NCBI GenBank assembly: GCA_002364555.1
Contig: DEYM01000048.1
Span: 1 to 34,608 of the forward strand
Length of the DNA: 34,608 nucleotides
Direction of reading: 5' to 3'
From: Phycisphaerales bacterium UBA3158
GTDB taxonomy: Bacteria > Planctomycetota > Phycisphaerae > Phycisphaerales > SM1A02
A program made the translations under genes and the position numbers. Shown here one piece after another: positions 1 through 8,140 of this stretch. Within the stretch, counting starts at the first letter, position 1. The number at the start of each line of letters is the position of its first letter. Under the pieces are notes generated by a model, which had not been told where the DNA came from, made no database searches, and saw only the letters and a program-made list of their open reading frames with translations.

Positions 1-1
1 A

Positions 2-673
2 GAGCTGATCGAGCGTATTTCGAGTGGTCAAGTGGATATCCCTTCTCTGGATCAGGATGTGTTCCTCTATCTTCCGGTGGAAATGCTTCCGTTGATGGGC
101 GTGCTCGAATCCTTCTCAAACCCGGAGTACACGCTACCCAACAGTCCAAAGGCGGGTTGCTACAGCTTCATACCAGCGGGTTCATCCAGGATGGTTGGTC
201 CTTCGCTCATCCAGATTCCATCAGGCCTTATCCTGAACACCTCGAATTTGAAGACATTCGCACGAGATCCAAAGGGAAATCTGATTCCGATCCAGTTCAA
301 GTCTGTCATCTACGTCGATGAAAAACCAGATGGCAATACAACAGTCGCAACTGGACCGACCATGACGGATCCTCCGTACAGAGTCATGGCTCGTGGAGGT
401 TCCGTAAACATCAGTCTGGTCGAGGGCAACGATACAGCTCCAGCCAACCACCATCATCTCCATCTCGTGATCATGGCCAAGAGCGGCAACATGATCCTCA
501 TGAGCGATGATCATCTGAACTCGAACGCCATTCAGATGGTCGCGCTGCAGCAGGTGGATCTCTCGATCTGGGAGCTCATCTACAAGAGTGGCTATGCGAG
601 GGTCTTCAAGTTGAGAAAGGACTGGAATTCGACCAAGGAGACCTCCGTCGATGCGATCCCCAGTGGATCCTAG
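2..673 (+). CDS. Unrecognised protein, 5'-truncated by the window edge
   Basis: The reading frame is open from base 2, so the gene begins left of the window; a GTG at 32 is in frame but need not be the start. About 223 residues are visible. I do not recognise the family. The visible part is soluble in character, with no membrane segment, and has a His-rich stretch (NHHHLHLVIM, about two thirds along) followed by MILMSDDHLNSNAI. The end is charged (FKLRKDWNSTKE). The stop codon TAG at 671-673 overlaps the stop of the convergent hydrolase gene, so the two genes share their last bases. Codon use looks like that of its neighbours. It could be a secreted or surface protein whose signal sequence lies outside the window, but nothing visible proves this. 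Confidence 0.6.
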   Translation, partial: ELIERISSGQVDIPSLDQDVFLYLPVEMLPLMGVLESFSNPEYTLPNSPKAGCYSFIPAGSSRMVGPSLIQIPSGLILNTSNLKTFARDPKGNLIPIQFKSVIYVDEKPDGNTTVATGPTMTDPPYRVMARGGSVNISLVEGNDTAPANHHHLHLVIMAKSGNMILMSDDHLNSNAIQMVALQQVDLSIWELIYKSGYARVFKLRKDWNSTKETSVDAIPSGS

Positions 674-1503
674 CCTGCTTGTTCCGGAACCAGACTGAAC
701 CAGTTCTTCCTCTGATCACTCTCGACCGTGACGACGGCATCGCCGGGCTCATGATCGAGTATCAAACGCCAGCCATTCTCGACTGCCTGACTGAGCATTC
801 TCTGCTTCGTCAGAAGCGTCTCGTGGGGGAGCATGTCGTAGCCCATGCTCCATGATCGCCCGGCGTGATTCAAGGTGGGTAGCAGGTCGCCCGTGAAGCA
901 CGTGGGGCCGTTCACGTCATCGATCAGGATGGACTGATGACCCCAGGTATGTCCTGGTGTTGGAATAGCCTCGATTCCCTCGATGATCGTGGTTTCACCA
1001 CCGATGCATCGAACCTGGCTCGCTATCGGATCCAGATGTGATCTGAGATAGGTGGCGCTCATGGTTGACCGGTTGGCCATGGCGTCATCCCATTCCCGCT
1101 GCTGGACGATGATTTCCGCTGATGGGAACGTCGAGACGAGTTCACCGCCCGGTGCCAGGCGTGTCAATCCGCCGGCGTGATCGAAGTGCAGATGAGTGAG
1201 TATGACCAGGTCTATCTGATCGGTCGACACGCCGACCTCGCCCAATGCCGTCTCGATCGTACGGTCCTGCATTCCGAAGATGGTTCGTTCCTTGTCGGAC
1301 CACTTCGATCCATTGCCGGTCTCGATGAGCACCCGGCTGCCGCCCATCTCGAGAAGGAGGCAGTTCGTCTGAAGCGGGATGCAGTTGTCCTCGTCGGGAG
1401 AGACCAGTCTCGACCAGACCGCTCTTGGAACCACACCGAACATGCTTCCACCATCGAGGCGGAAGCTACCTGCTCTGAGGAGCGTGCTGTTCCACTGAGG
1501 CAC
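670..1503 (-). CDS. YtnP-like metallo-beta-lactamase-fold hydrolase (putative lactonase)
   Basis: 277 residues with the metal-binding motif HLHFDHAGG (H104, H106, D108, H109), further ligands in TPGHTWGH, TGDLLPT and LDHEPG. The N-terminal block LDGGSMFGVVPRAVW closely resembles Bacillus YtnP (LDGG/MDGGAMFGVVPKPLW), a lactonase described as degrading acyl-homoserine lactone signals, and the overall length is the same as YtnP. It is last in the branched-chain amino acid operon: the GTG start lies 3 nt after the E2 stop, with GGAAG inside the E2 end as possible ribosome binding site. In this setting it may open a lactone or cleave a thioester made by the pathway rather than act in quorum quenching; substrate is inference. 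No signal peptide is seen, so it should be cytoplasmic. Confidence 0.85.
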   Translation of the reverse strand: MPQWNSTLLRAGSFRLDGGSMFGVVPRAVWSRLVSPDEDNCIPLQTNCLLLEMGGSRVLIETGNGSKWSDKERTIFGMQDRTIETALGEVGVSTDQIDLVILTHLHFDHAGGLTRLAPGGELVSTFPSAEIIVQQREWDDAMANRSTMSATYLRSHLDPIASQVRCIGGETTIIEGIEAIPTPGHTWGHQSILIDDVNGPTCFTGDLLPTLNHAGRSWSMGYDMLPHETLLTKQRMLSQAVENGWRLILDHEPGDAVVTVESDQRKNWFSLVPEQAG

Positions 1504-1506
1504 GAA

Positions 1507-2880
1507 TCAGACTTCCGGAAGCAGGGTTTCAGGTGCTTCGAGCAGTCCCACGAGCGTGTTCAGGAATCGGGCGCCCTCGGCGCCGTCGACGACGCGATGA
1601 TCGCAGCTGAGCGAGAGTGGCAGGACCAATCCGGCATAGAACGCACCATTGCGAGTCAGTACGGTTTCCTTGGCGCGACCTACGGCGAGAATGGCGACTT
1701 CCGGATAGTTGATGATCGGCGTCGCGAACATGCCACCGGCACTACCCACGTTGGAGATCGTGAAGGTGCCACCAGCGAGTGATTCTCTGGGCACCGATCG
1801 GTTGCGACAGGCTCCAGCGAGTTCTCGAACCCGTTCGCTCATCTGCACGAAGGTGAGATCCTGGGCACCGTGAATGACCGGGACCATGAGTCCATGATCG
1901 GTGTCGACGGCACAACCGAGATTCACCGGACCCTTGATGTGTATCTCTTCCATGAAGTCATCGACATTGGCATTCAATGAAGGATGCTTCTTCAGAGCGG
2001 CACAGACTGCCGTCATGATGAATGGGAGCAGACTCAGTCGGTTGCCAAGCAGTGATTCGAATCCAGATCGTTTCTGATCGAGTCTGGTGATATCCGCTTC
2101 ATCGACCACGGTGAAGTGGACGGTGGTCTGTACGGAGTGATGAAGGGACTGCGCGATCTTCCGACGAATACCCTGGAAAGGAATCTTCTCGACAGTGCCT
2201 TCCGGGGCGATGGCCACGCGAGTGGCTGCCAGAGGCATGGGAGCAGCAGTGTCAGGTTCAGGAGCGACGGTCGCCGGAACGGCGGCAGCAGGTGCGGTCG
2301 GGGCCGCAACGGGTCGGCTGGCTACGGGAGCGGGCGATGAACCCGCTGTCGCATGAGCCTGGATGTCGGAGGCCGTCACACGCCCACCTCGCCCGGAGCC
2401 GTTGACGACATTGATGTCGATATCGAGTTCCTTGGCGATTCGCCTCACGGCGGGTGTCGCCAGCGACTTCGAACCACTTGCCACCGAGGGCGCCGCCTCC
2501 CGGCTGAATGAGGCCGGCATGGTCAGTTCGCCGGAGACGTTCCCGACGACGGTACCGGCATCCTCCTCCTGGCCAGAGGATTCGTCATCCGATGACTTCC
2601 CGGCATTGTCCGTGGCAGCCGATCCGGACCCGTAGCTCACGAGCACACTGCCGACATCGATGATGTCACCCTTGTTGCCATGAAGTTCCTTGATCTTTCC
2701 AGACCATGGGCTGGGTACTTCCACCAGTGCCTTGTCGGTTTCCATTTCAGCAAGCGTCTGATGTTCTGCGACATCATCCCCGGCCTGGACCTTCCACGAG
2801 ATCAACTCGGCTTCGGCGACGCCTTCACCGAGATCGGGAAGAAGAAAATGAGACTTGTCGGTTGGTTGCTTGATTGCCAT
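1507..2880 (-). CDS. bkdB: Dihydrolipoyl acyltransferase, E2 of a branched-chain 2-oxoacid dehydrogenase
   Basis: 457 residues in the standard E2 order. One lipoyl domain occupies about residues 10-88 with the lipoylated lysine K50 in ETDKALVEVPSP. A linker is followed by the E1/E3-binding domain near 140-175 (LATPAVRRIAKELDID). A long Ala/Pro linker leads to the acyltransferase domain, about 228-457, with the active-site motif DHRVVDG (H428, D432). It transfers the acyl group from E1 to CoA and forms the core of the complex in the cytoplasm. It lies 54 nt after E1-beta; no clear Shine-Dalgarno sequence precedes the ATG. Sequence alone does not separate branched-chain from pyruvate E2; the operon with leucine/valine dehydrogenase and acyl-CoA dehydrogenase favours the branched-chain assignment. 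The E3 subunit is not encoded here. Confidence 0.92.
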   Translation of the reverse strand: MAIKQPTDKSHFLLPDLGEGVAEAELISWKVQAGDDVAEHQTLAEMETDKALVEVPSPWSGKIKELHGNKGDIIDVGSVLVSYGSGSAATDNAGKSSDDESSGQEEDAGTVVGNVSGELTMPASFSREAAPSVASGSKSLATPAVRRIAKELDIDINVVNGSGRGGRVTASDIQAHATAGSSPAPVASRPVAAPTAPAAAVPATVAPEPDTAAPMPLAATRVAIAPEGTVEKIPFQGIRRKIAQSLHHSVQTTVHFTVVDEADITRLDQKRSGFESLLGNRLSLLPFIMTAVCAALKKHPSLNANVDDFMEEIHIKGPVNLGCAVDTDHGLMVPVIHGAQDLTFVQMSERVRELAGACRNRSVPRESLAGGTFTISNVGSAGGMFATPIINYPEVAILAVGRAKETVLTRNGAFYAGLVLPLSLSCDHRVVDGAEGARFLNTLVGLLEAPETLLPEV

Positions 2881-2934
2881 TGGTCACTACCAGAGAGATG
2901 TTCGGATGAATCGATGAGCGGTGGAAGAGAGGGA

Positions 2935-3903
2935 TCAGTAGGCCGCCGTTTCCTCGATGGCCTTGCCAATTCGCTCGGTATCGGGGAGGTAGTCCAGCTC
3001 GAGCTTGTAGTAGGGCATGATCACGTCGAACCCGGCTACTCGTTGAACAGGAGATTCCAGTTGGAGGAAGCAGTGCTCCATGATTCTGGCACTGAGTTCC
3101 GATCCGATACCGCAGGTCAGCGGCGCTTCGTGGACGATGATCGCACGACCGGTCTTGTTGACCGAATTCACGACCGTCTCGACATCCATCGGGGATATTG
3201 TCCGAAGATCGATGAGTTCGATGTCCCGTCCACTCGATTCGATGGCGTTCATGCAGTGGATCACCGAGGCGCCCCACGAGACCATGGTCATTTCACCACC
3301 TTCGCGGACGATCCTGGCCTTGCCGATGGGGACCGTGTACTCGTCCTCCGGGACCTCTTCGCGGAAGGCCCGGTAGATGCGCTTGGGCTCGAAGAAGATG
3401 ACGGGATCGGGATCCCTGATGGCGCTGATCAGCAGTCCCTTGGCGTCGTAGGGTGAGCTGGGCATCACGACCTTGAGTCCGGGTGTGTGCGTGTAGATGG
3501 CTTCGGGGGAATCGCTGTGAAGCTCCGGTGCGTGAATGCCTCCACCAACCGGAACCCTGACTGTCATCGGTACGGTCAGGCTGCCACGGGTTCGCGTCCG
3601 CATGCGGGCGGCATGGGTGCACAACTGGTCGTAGGCTGGACCGAGAAATCCCTCGAACTGGATTTCGGGCACTGGACGGAGTCCGTTCATGGCGAGTCCC
3701 ACGGAGGTGCCGATGATGCCCGATTCGGCAAGTGGAGAGTCGACGACCCGCTTGCCCCCGAAACGCTTGTGCAGTCCTTCCGTGACCCTGAAGACACCGC
3801 CATTGGGACCGACGTCCTCTCCCAGGATGAGAACGCGTTCATCCTTCTCCATTTCCTGGATGAGGGCGAGATTGATTGCTTGGACGAGTGTTAGGTTCGC
3901 CAT
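2935..3903 (-). CDS. bkdA2: 2-oxoacid dehydrogenase E1 beta subunit (branched-chain type)
   Basis: 322 residues, usual for E1-beta. The start ATG at 3903 gives MANLTLVQAINLALIQEM and the conserved ILGEDVGPNGGVFRVTEGL, and is preceded by AAGGA at a fitting distance. The open frame continues upstream into the E1-alpha gene but that part has no homology character. Family hallmarks include GLAMNGLRPVPEIQF and the C-terminal transketolase domain with IELIDLRTISPMD. With E1-alpha it forms the thiamine-diphosphate-dependent heterotetramer that decarboxylates branched-chain 2-oxoacids and hands the acyl group to E2. It starts 17 nt after E1-alpha ends and is clearly co-transcribed. A pyruvate-type role cannot be excluded on sequence alone. 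Confidence 0.93.
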   Translation of the reverse strand: MANLTLVQAINLALIQEMEKDERVLILGEDVGPNGGVFRVTEGLHKRFGGKRVVDSPLAESGIIGTSVGLAMNGLRPVPEIQFEGFLGPAYDQLCTHAARMRTRTRGSLTVPMTVRVPVGGGIHAPELHSDSPEAIYTHTPGLKVVMPSSPYDAKGLLISAIRDPDPVIFFEPKRIYRAFREEVPEDEYTVPIGKARIVREGGEMTMVSWGASVIHCMNAIESSGRDIELIDLRTISPMDVETVVNSVNKTGRAIIVHEAPLTCGIGSELSARIMEHCFLQLESPVQRVAGFDVIMPYYKLELDYLPDTERIGKAIEETAAY

Positions 3904-3920
3904 GGAATTCAGATCCTTGT

Positions 3921-5039
3921 TCAGGCGTGAGCCTTGTCCTTGAGTGGAAGCTGTGAAGGGTTCTGTCCGAGACTGCTTGTGCGAAGCGTGCTTCGTTGGG
4001 CCTTCAGATTGTCTGACATCGATGCGTACATGCTGTCGAACATGTCGTTGCATACCGGATCAACGATTTCCTCGGCTCGCTTCACGACTTCGGAGATCAG
4101 CTTCTCCGCCTCCGCCTGCATCTCATTCTGCTTGTTCTCGTTCCACAGATCTCGTTTCTCGAGATACATGCGGATTCGAATCATGGGATCCTGCTTCTCC
4201 CATTTGGAAACCTCGTCGGCGTCTCGATATCGACGGGCATCGTCTGCCGTCGTGTGATCACCTAGCCGGTAGGTGGTGGCCTCGATGAAGGATGGTCGCG
4301 ACTCGGTCCGGGCGACTTCCGCGGCGTCACGAACGGCCTTCACGACGGCGAAGATGTCGTTTCCATCCACCTGTATCGTCCGCATTCCGTAGGCCAACGC
4401 ACGCTGGGCAACGGTAGGGGCCGAGCACTGGATCTTCGTGGGAACGGAGATGGCCCAACCATTGTTCTGGCAGAAGAAGATCGTCGGTATGTCCAGATTG
4501 GCCGCGAAGTTCATGGCCTCGTGGAAATCACCCTCGCTTGTCGCGCCATCGCCGAAGAAGGTGCAGGAGATGGATTTCTCGTCTCGATACTTGTCCGCCC
4601 AGGCCAGACCGACGGCATGGAGCATCTGGGTCCCGATCGGGATCGCCAGTGGCGTGATGTGCAGATCGGGATCGATGTGGTTGCCACGTTCATCACCCAT
4701 CCAGTGAAGAAGAATCTTCTCCATCGGAAGGCCTCGCCAGAAGAGCCCGGCGTTCTCCCGATAGCAGGTCACCAGCCAGTCGGATTGCTGCAGTGCATAG
4801 GCGGCACCCAGTGAGGTGGCTTCCTGTCCTCTGTTCTCGGGATAGGTTCCCATTCGTCCGGATCGCTGCAGCTTGAAGGCGATGACGTCGAATTGACGAC
4901 AGACCATCATGTGTCGATAGAGATCGACGAGATCCTGATCTGGAATCAGGTTCTTGCCGAGAGATTCGTCGAAGGTGCCATCAGGCTCGAGAATCGACAG
5001 TCGTTCAATGGTTGTTTCGAAGACGGAACTAACCGGCAT
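3921..5039 (-). CDS. bkdA1: 2-oxoacid dehydrogenase E1 alpha subunit (branched-chain type)
   Basis: 372 residues from the ATG at 5039, which overlaps the end of the leucine/valine dehydrogenase gene by 11 nt and has AAGGAG seven bases upstream, so translation is probably coupled. The thiamine-diphosphate motif is visible as FFGDGATSEGDFHEAMNF ending in CQNNGWAIS. The segment TYRLGDHTTADDARRYR matches the phosphorylation-loop region that is conserved in branched-chain E1-alpha even in bacteria. The subunit binds the cofactor and carries out the oxidative decarboxylation with E1-beta. The context (amino acid dehydrogenase directly upstream) supports oxoacids from Leu, Val and Ile as substrates. 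Confidence 0.93.
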   Translation of the reverse strand: MPVSSVFETTIERLSILEPDGTFDESLGKNLIPDQDLVDLYRHMMVCRQFDVIAFKLQRSGRMGTYPENRGQEATSLGAAYALQQSDWLVTCYRENAGLFWRGLPMEKILLHWMGDERGNHIDPDLHITPLAIPIGTQMLHAVGLAWADKYRDEKSISCTFFGDGATSEGDFHEAMNFAANLDIPTIFFCQNNGWAISVPTKIQCSAPTVAQRALAYGMRTIQVDGNDIFAVVKAVRDAAEVARTESRPSFIEATTYRLGDHTTADDARRYRDADEVSKWEKQDPMIRIRMYLEKRDLWNENKQNEMQAEAEKLISEVVKRAEEIVDPVCNDMFDSMYASMSDNLKAQRSTLRTSSLGQNPSQLPLKDKAHA

Positions 5040-6114
5040 TGATCTGCTCCTTGATGCCGCCTTCGGCCACTCGCTTGCGTGCCAGGGCCAGGGCGGCATG
5101 CCCTGTTGTCTCATGATCCGAGGCCATCTTGAAGACGGTCATCGTAGTATCCTCGATCCGCTCGATCATGACCTTGAGCTGTTCGGGTGTATGACCCAGA
5201 TACAGTCCTGCCAGATGAATCAGGCCGCCGGCATTCACGATGAAGTCGGGGGCATAGAGGATCTCGCGTTTGGTGAGCCGTCGAGCGTCCGCATCGGGAT
5301 CCCGGAGAATGTTGTTCGCCGCTCCACAGACGACGCGGGTTCGAAGGCCATCGATGGTGTTCTCATCGAGTATCGCGCCCATGGCACATGGAGCCAGCAC
5401 GTCGCAGTCGACGGCGAGTATCTCCGATGGAGCAACAGGCTTGGCATTGAAGGTCTCACAGGCGAATCGGACCTTGGCTTCGTTGTGATCCGCGACGATC
5501 AGCTCGGCTCCACGTTCGTGAAGCAGACTGGCCAGATGCGTACCGACGCTGCCCAGTCCCTGGATGGCGACGGTGAGGCCGGCGAACTGATCACGGCCCA
5601 TCTGTCGCAGACTCGCCTGCATTCCATAGACCACACCCATGGCGGTGTGGGGGGAGGGATCTCCACCCTGACCTTCTCCGGTTCCGCCCATCACGTGGTC
5701 CGTGGTCTCGAGCATCCAATCGGTGAATTCCGGGGAGACGCCAACGTCCTCGGCTCCGATGTAGGTGCCGTTGAGCGTGTCGATGAAGCGTCCCATGGCT
5801 CGAGCACGATCCCGTGACATCTCGGCATCATTCTCGGGAAGAAGGATCACGCTCTTGGCACCACCCATCGCCAGACCGGCGCAGGCGGACTTCCACGTCA
5901 TCCCTTCCGAAAGCCGGAGTACGTCGTACAGGGCATCTGTCTCATGCTTGTAGTGCCATCTTCTGCAGCCACCGAGCGCATTGCCCAATCGAGTCGAGTG
6001 GACCGCGATGATGGCCCGGAGGCCCGTCTCCTCATCGACGTGGTAGCAGACTCGTTCATGGCCATGTTCAGCCATGGCGTTCAGAGGGCTGAGGTTGTTT
6101 CTTTCTTCGTTCAC
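5029..6114 (-). CDS. Leucine/valine dehydrogenase (Glu/Leu/Phe/Val dehydrogenase family)
   Basis: 361 residues from a GTG at 6114, which has AGGA about nine bases upstream; an internal ATG at 6075 (MAEHGHERV) lacks such a site. The length fits Bacillus leucine dehydrogenase. Conserved parts are GLRAIIAVHSTRLGNALGG, the substrate and catalytic lysines in MTWKSACAGLAMGGAKSVI, and an NAD-binding fold GLGSVGTHLASLLHERGAEL ending in VAD, the acidic residue indicating NAD rather than NADP. It catalyses reversible oxidative deamination of branched-chain amino acids to 2-oxoacids, which are the substrates of the E1/E2 genes directly downstream. Phenylalanine dehydrogenase belongs to the same family, but the operon argues for branched-chain substrates. 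Confidence 0.9.
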   Translation of the reverse strand: MNEERNNLSPLNAMAEHGHERVCYHVDEETGLRAIIAVHSTRLGNALGGCRRWHYKHETDALYDVLRLSEGMTWKSACAGLAMGGAKSVILLPENDAEMSRDRARAMGRFIDTLNGTYIGAEDVGVSPEFTDWMLETTDHVMGGTGEGQGGDPSPHTAMGVVYGMQASLRQMGRDQFAGLTVAIQGLGSVGTHLASLLHERGAELIVADHNEAKVRFACETFNAKPVAPSEILAVDCDVLAPCAMGAILDENTIDGLRTRVVCGAANNILRDPDADARRLTKREILYAPDFIVNAGGLIHLAGLYLGHTPEQLKVMIERIEDTTMTVFKMASDHETTGHAALALARKRVAEGGIKEQINAG

Positions 6115-6169
6115 GGATCGGTTCCTGAAATGTTCCAAGGTGTGGTAGATACGGTTGCCGCAGTCCGAT

Positions 6170-8119
6170 TCAGGACTGGTCGAACGCCTTTCGAAAGGCC
6201 GGATAGGCGGAACCTTCTCCGAACTGCTGAATGGCGTCTTCGTCGATCTGCTTGCCCGTACCTTGCACGGACTCGACAGGTGTTCTCTCCGGAATGAAGT
6301 AGTCCGAGTTGGGAAGCGTGTCGACATACGAGTCCAGCTCGTTGGCGAGCGTTCGCATCGTCTCGTCGGTGTTGTTCCGGAGTTCACGAAGGTTGTCCAT
6401 GATCCGCTTGCGTCCCAATGCGAATACATGGTTCACCGTCGCCATCTCCAGAGCCTTGGCCTTGCCCTCGACGCCGTTCTTCAGTGAACGGTCGATCCTC
6501 GAGAGGCAGCAGGACATCGCGTGGATCCAGATGACGCATATGCTCAGTCGCTTCTGGATGGTCTGTCTGGTGATCAACTCCTCTTCGTGGACCTTGAACA
6601 TCATCTTGACCTGATGACTGAACTCGCGAACCATGTCCTCGAGCGTGTTGACATGACCCTTCAACTCGCTGTTGAAGCCGGTGATCCGGGGCGCCGCAGG
6701 ACGAACGTTCAGGAAGAGCTCGATGGCGATCTTGATGGCCGCCTTGATGTTCTTCTGGGGGGCTGCTCGAACACCGAGCATGTATTCGCCCAACTGCTTC
6801 GATCCGTAGGAGAAGAGGAAGGAGTGCATGACCTGATTGGCGCCTTCGACGATCGTGTTGATCCTCGAGTCACGCCAGAGTCGCTCCACGACGTTCTCCG
6901 TCATGTATCCCTCGCCGCCCATGATCTGGAGCGCCTCGTCGCAGCAGGCAAAGCCCATCTCCGAGCAGAAGACCTTGCAGATGGCGGTCTCGAGCATGAT
7001 GTCGTCGTCCTTGCGATCGACGATGCCCGTGGTCATGTAGAGCATGGCATCCATGGCGTAGCACATGGAGCTCATGAAGGTGAGTTTCTCACGCATCAGT
7101 TCGAACTCACCGATGGGGCGGTCGAACTGGTATCGATACTTGGCCCACTTCAAGGCCTGCTCATACGCGGCCTTGCCGGCACCGACCATGCCGGCTGCCA
7201 GGGTGCATCGGCCCCAGTTGAGACAGGTCAAGGCGACATTGAGGCCTCGCCCTTCACGGTGCAGAAGATTCTTTCGCGGGACCTTGACGTTCGTGAAGGT
7301 CAGACGAGCCTGCCAAGTGCCGCGGATGCCGCACTTGGAACGGTTCCGACTGGTTATCTCGATGCCATCCATGTCCGGTGTGCAGATCAGGGCCGTGACC
7401 GATTCCTTCGTCTTTCCCGACTTGGGATCAGTGACCATCTGCTTGCACATGACCGTGAACATGCCTGCGAAGGCCGCAGACGTCGCCCACTTCTTCTCAC
7501 CGTTCAGAATGTAGTACTCGCCGTCTTCACTGACCTCACACCGGGTCTCTTGACCGGCGGCATCGCAGCCCACATTCGGCTCGGAAAGGCAGAAGGCGCT
7601 GAGCGTGTCTTGAGAGACTCGCGGAAGCCAATATTGCTTCTGTTCTTCCGTTCCGAAGAGTGCAATCGCGCCACAACCGATCGATTGGTGGGCGGAAACC
7701 ACGACGGCAGTGGAGCCACAGGACATGCCGATGCGTTCGAGGACACGGTTGTAGCTGGTGATTCCAAATCCACCACCACCGTATTCAGCTGGAACGATCA
7801 TGCCCATGACACCGATGTTGAAGAGTCTCTTCATGCACCAATCGGGAATCTCCTGCAGGCGATCGATCTCGGCCGACGGATGCTCGTTGCGCAGATAGGC
7901 GTCGAGCTCTGCGAGCAACTGATCACAACGAGCCGTTTCTTCAGGGCTCTCCTGTGGAAAGGGAACGATCAACTCGTTCCTGTAGTTGCCCCAGAAGAGA
8001 TTCTTCACGAATCCCATGGTCTCCGGATCCGGACCCAGCATTTCCTGGGCCTGCTCGATCTGCTTGCGATCTTTTTCCGAGATGTTCTTCAGGTTGTCAG
8101 TCAGATTCGACTTGCTCAC
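6170..8119 (-). CDS. Acyl-CoA dehydrogenase, long form with C-terminal extension
   Basis: 649 residues, starting at GTG 8119 with AGGAG seven bases before it. The first 440 residues are a complete acyl-CoA dehydrogenase: AFCLSEPNVGCDAAG (FAD/substrate loop), LNGEKKWATSAAFAG, and QIMGGEGYMTE followed by NTIVEGANQVM, where E425 is in the position of the catalytic base. About 210 more residues follow, as in the VLCAD/ACAD9 and some bacterial long-form enzymes, where the extension forms extra helices for dimer or membrane contact. It oxidises an acyl-CoA to the 2-enoyl-CoA with FAD. Its place between an enoyl-CoA hydratase and the branched-chain oxoacid dehydrogenase suggests isovaleryl-, isobutyryl- or 2-methylbutyryl-CoA as substrate, but the long form is unusual for those; fatty acyl-CoA remains possible. 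Confidence 0.92.
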   Translation of the reverse strand: MSKSNLTDNLKNISEKDRKQIEQAQEMLGPDPETMGFVKNLFWGNYRNELIVPFPQESPEETARCDQLLAELDAYLRNEHPSAEIDRLQEIPDWCMKRLFNIGVMGMIVPAEYGGGGFGITSYNRVLERIGMSCGSTAVVVSAHQSIGCGAIALFGTEEQKQYWLPRVSQDTLSAFCLSEPNVGCDAAGQETRCEVSEDGEYYILNGEKKWATSAAFAGMFTVMCKQMVTDPKSGKTKESVTALICTPDMDGIEITSRNRSKCGIRGTWQARLTFTNVKVPRKNLLHREGRGLNVALTCLNWGRCTLAAGMVGAGKAAYEQALKWAKYRYQFDRPIGEFELMREKLTFMSSMCYAMDAMLYMTTGIVDRKDDDIMLETAICKVFCSEMGFACCDEALQIMGGEGYMTENVVERLWRDSRINTIVEGANQVMHSFLFSYGSKQLGEYMLGVRAAPQKNIKAAIKIAIELFLNVRPAAPRITGFNSELKGHVNTLEDMVREFSHQVKMMFKVHEEELITRQTIQKRLSICVIWIHAMSCCLSRIDRSLKNGVEGKAKALEMATVNHVFALGRKRIMDNLRELRNNTDETMRTLANELDSYVDTLPNSDYFIPERTPVESVQGTGKQIDEDAIQQFGEGSAYPAFRKAFDQS

Positions 8120-8140
8120 GTCACAGCTCCTGATATGTGA

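Noticed and set aside
3904..4053. Upstream extension of E1-beta into the E1-alpha gene
   Set aside because: The extension has no family similarity, and the ATG at 3903 has a good ribosome binding site and gives the standard N-terminus.
6521..8140. A 539-codon open frame on the plus strand opposite the acyl-CoA dehydrogenase
   Set aside because: It is the mirror of a well-supported gene with full family motifs, caused by high GC at third positions; its product has no recognisable motif.
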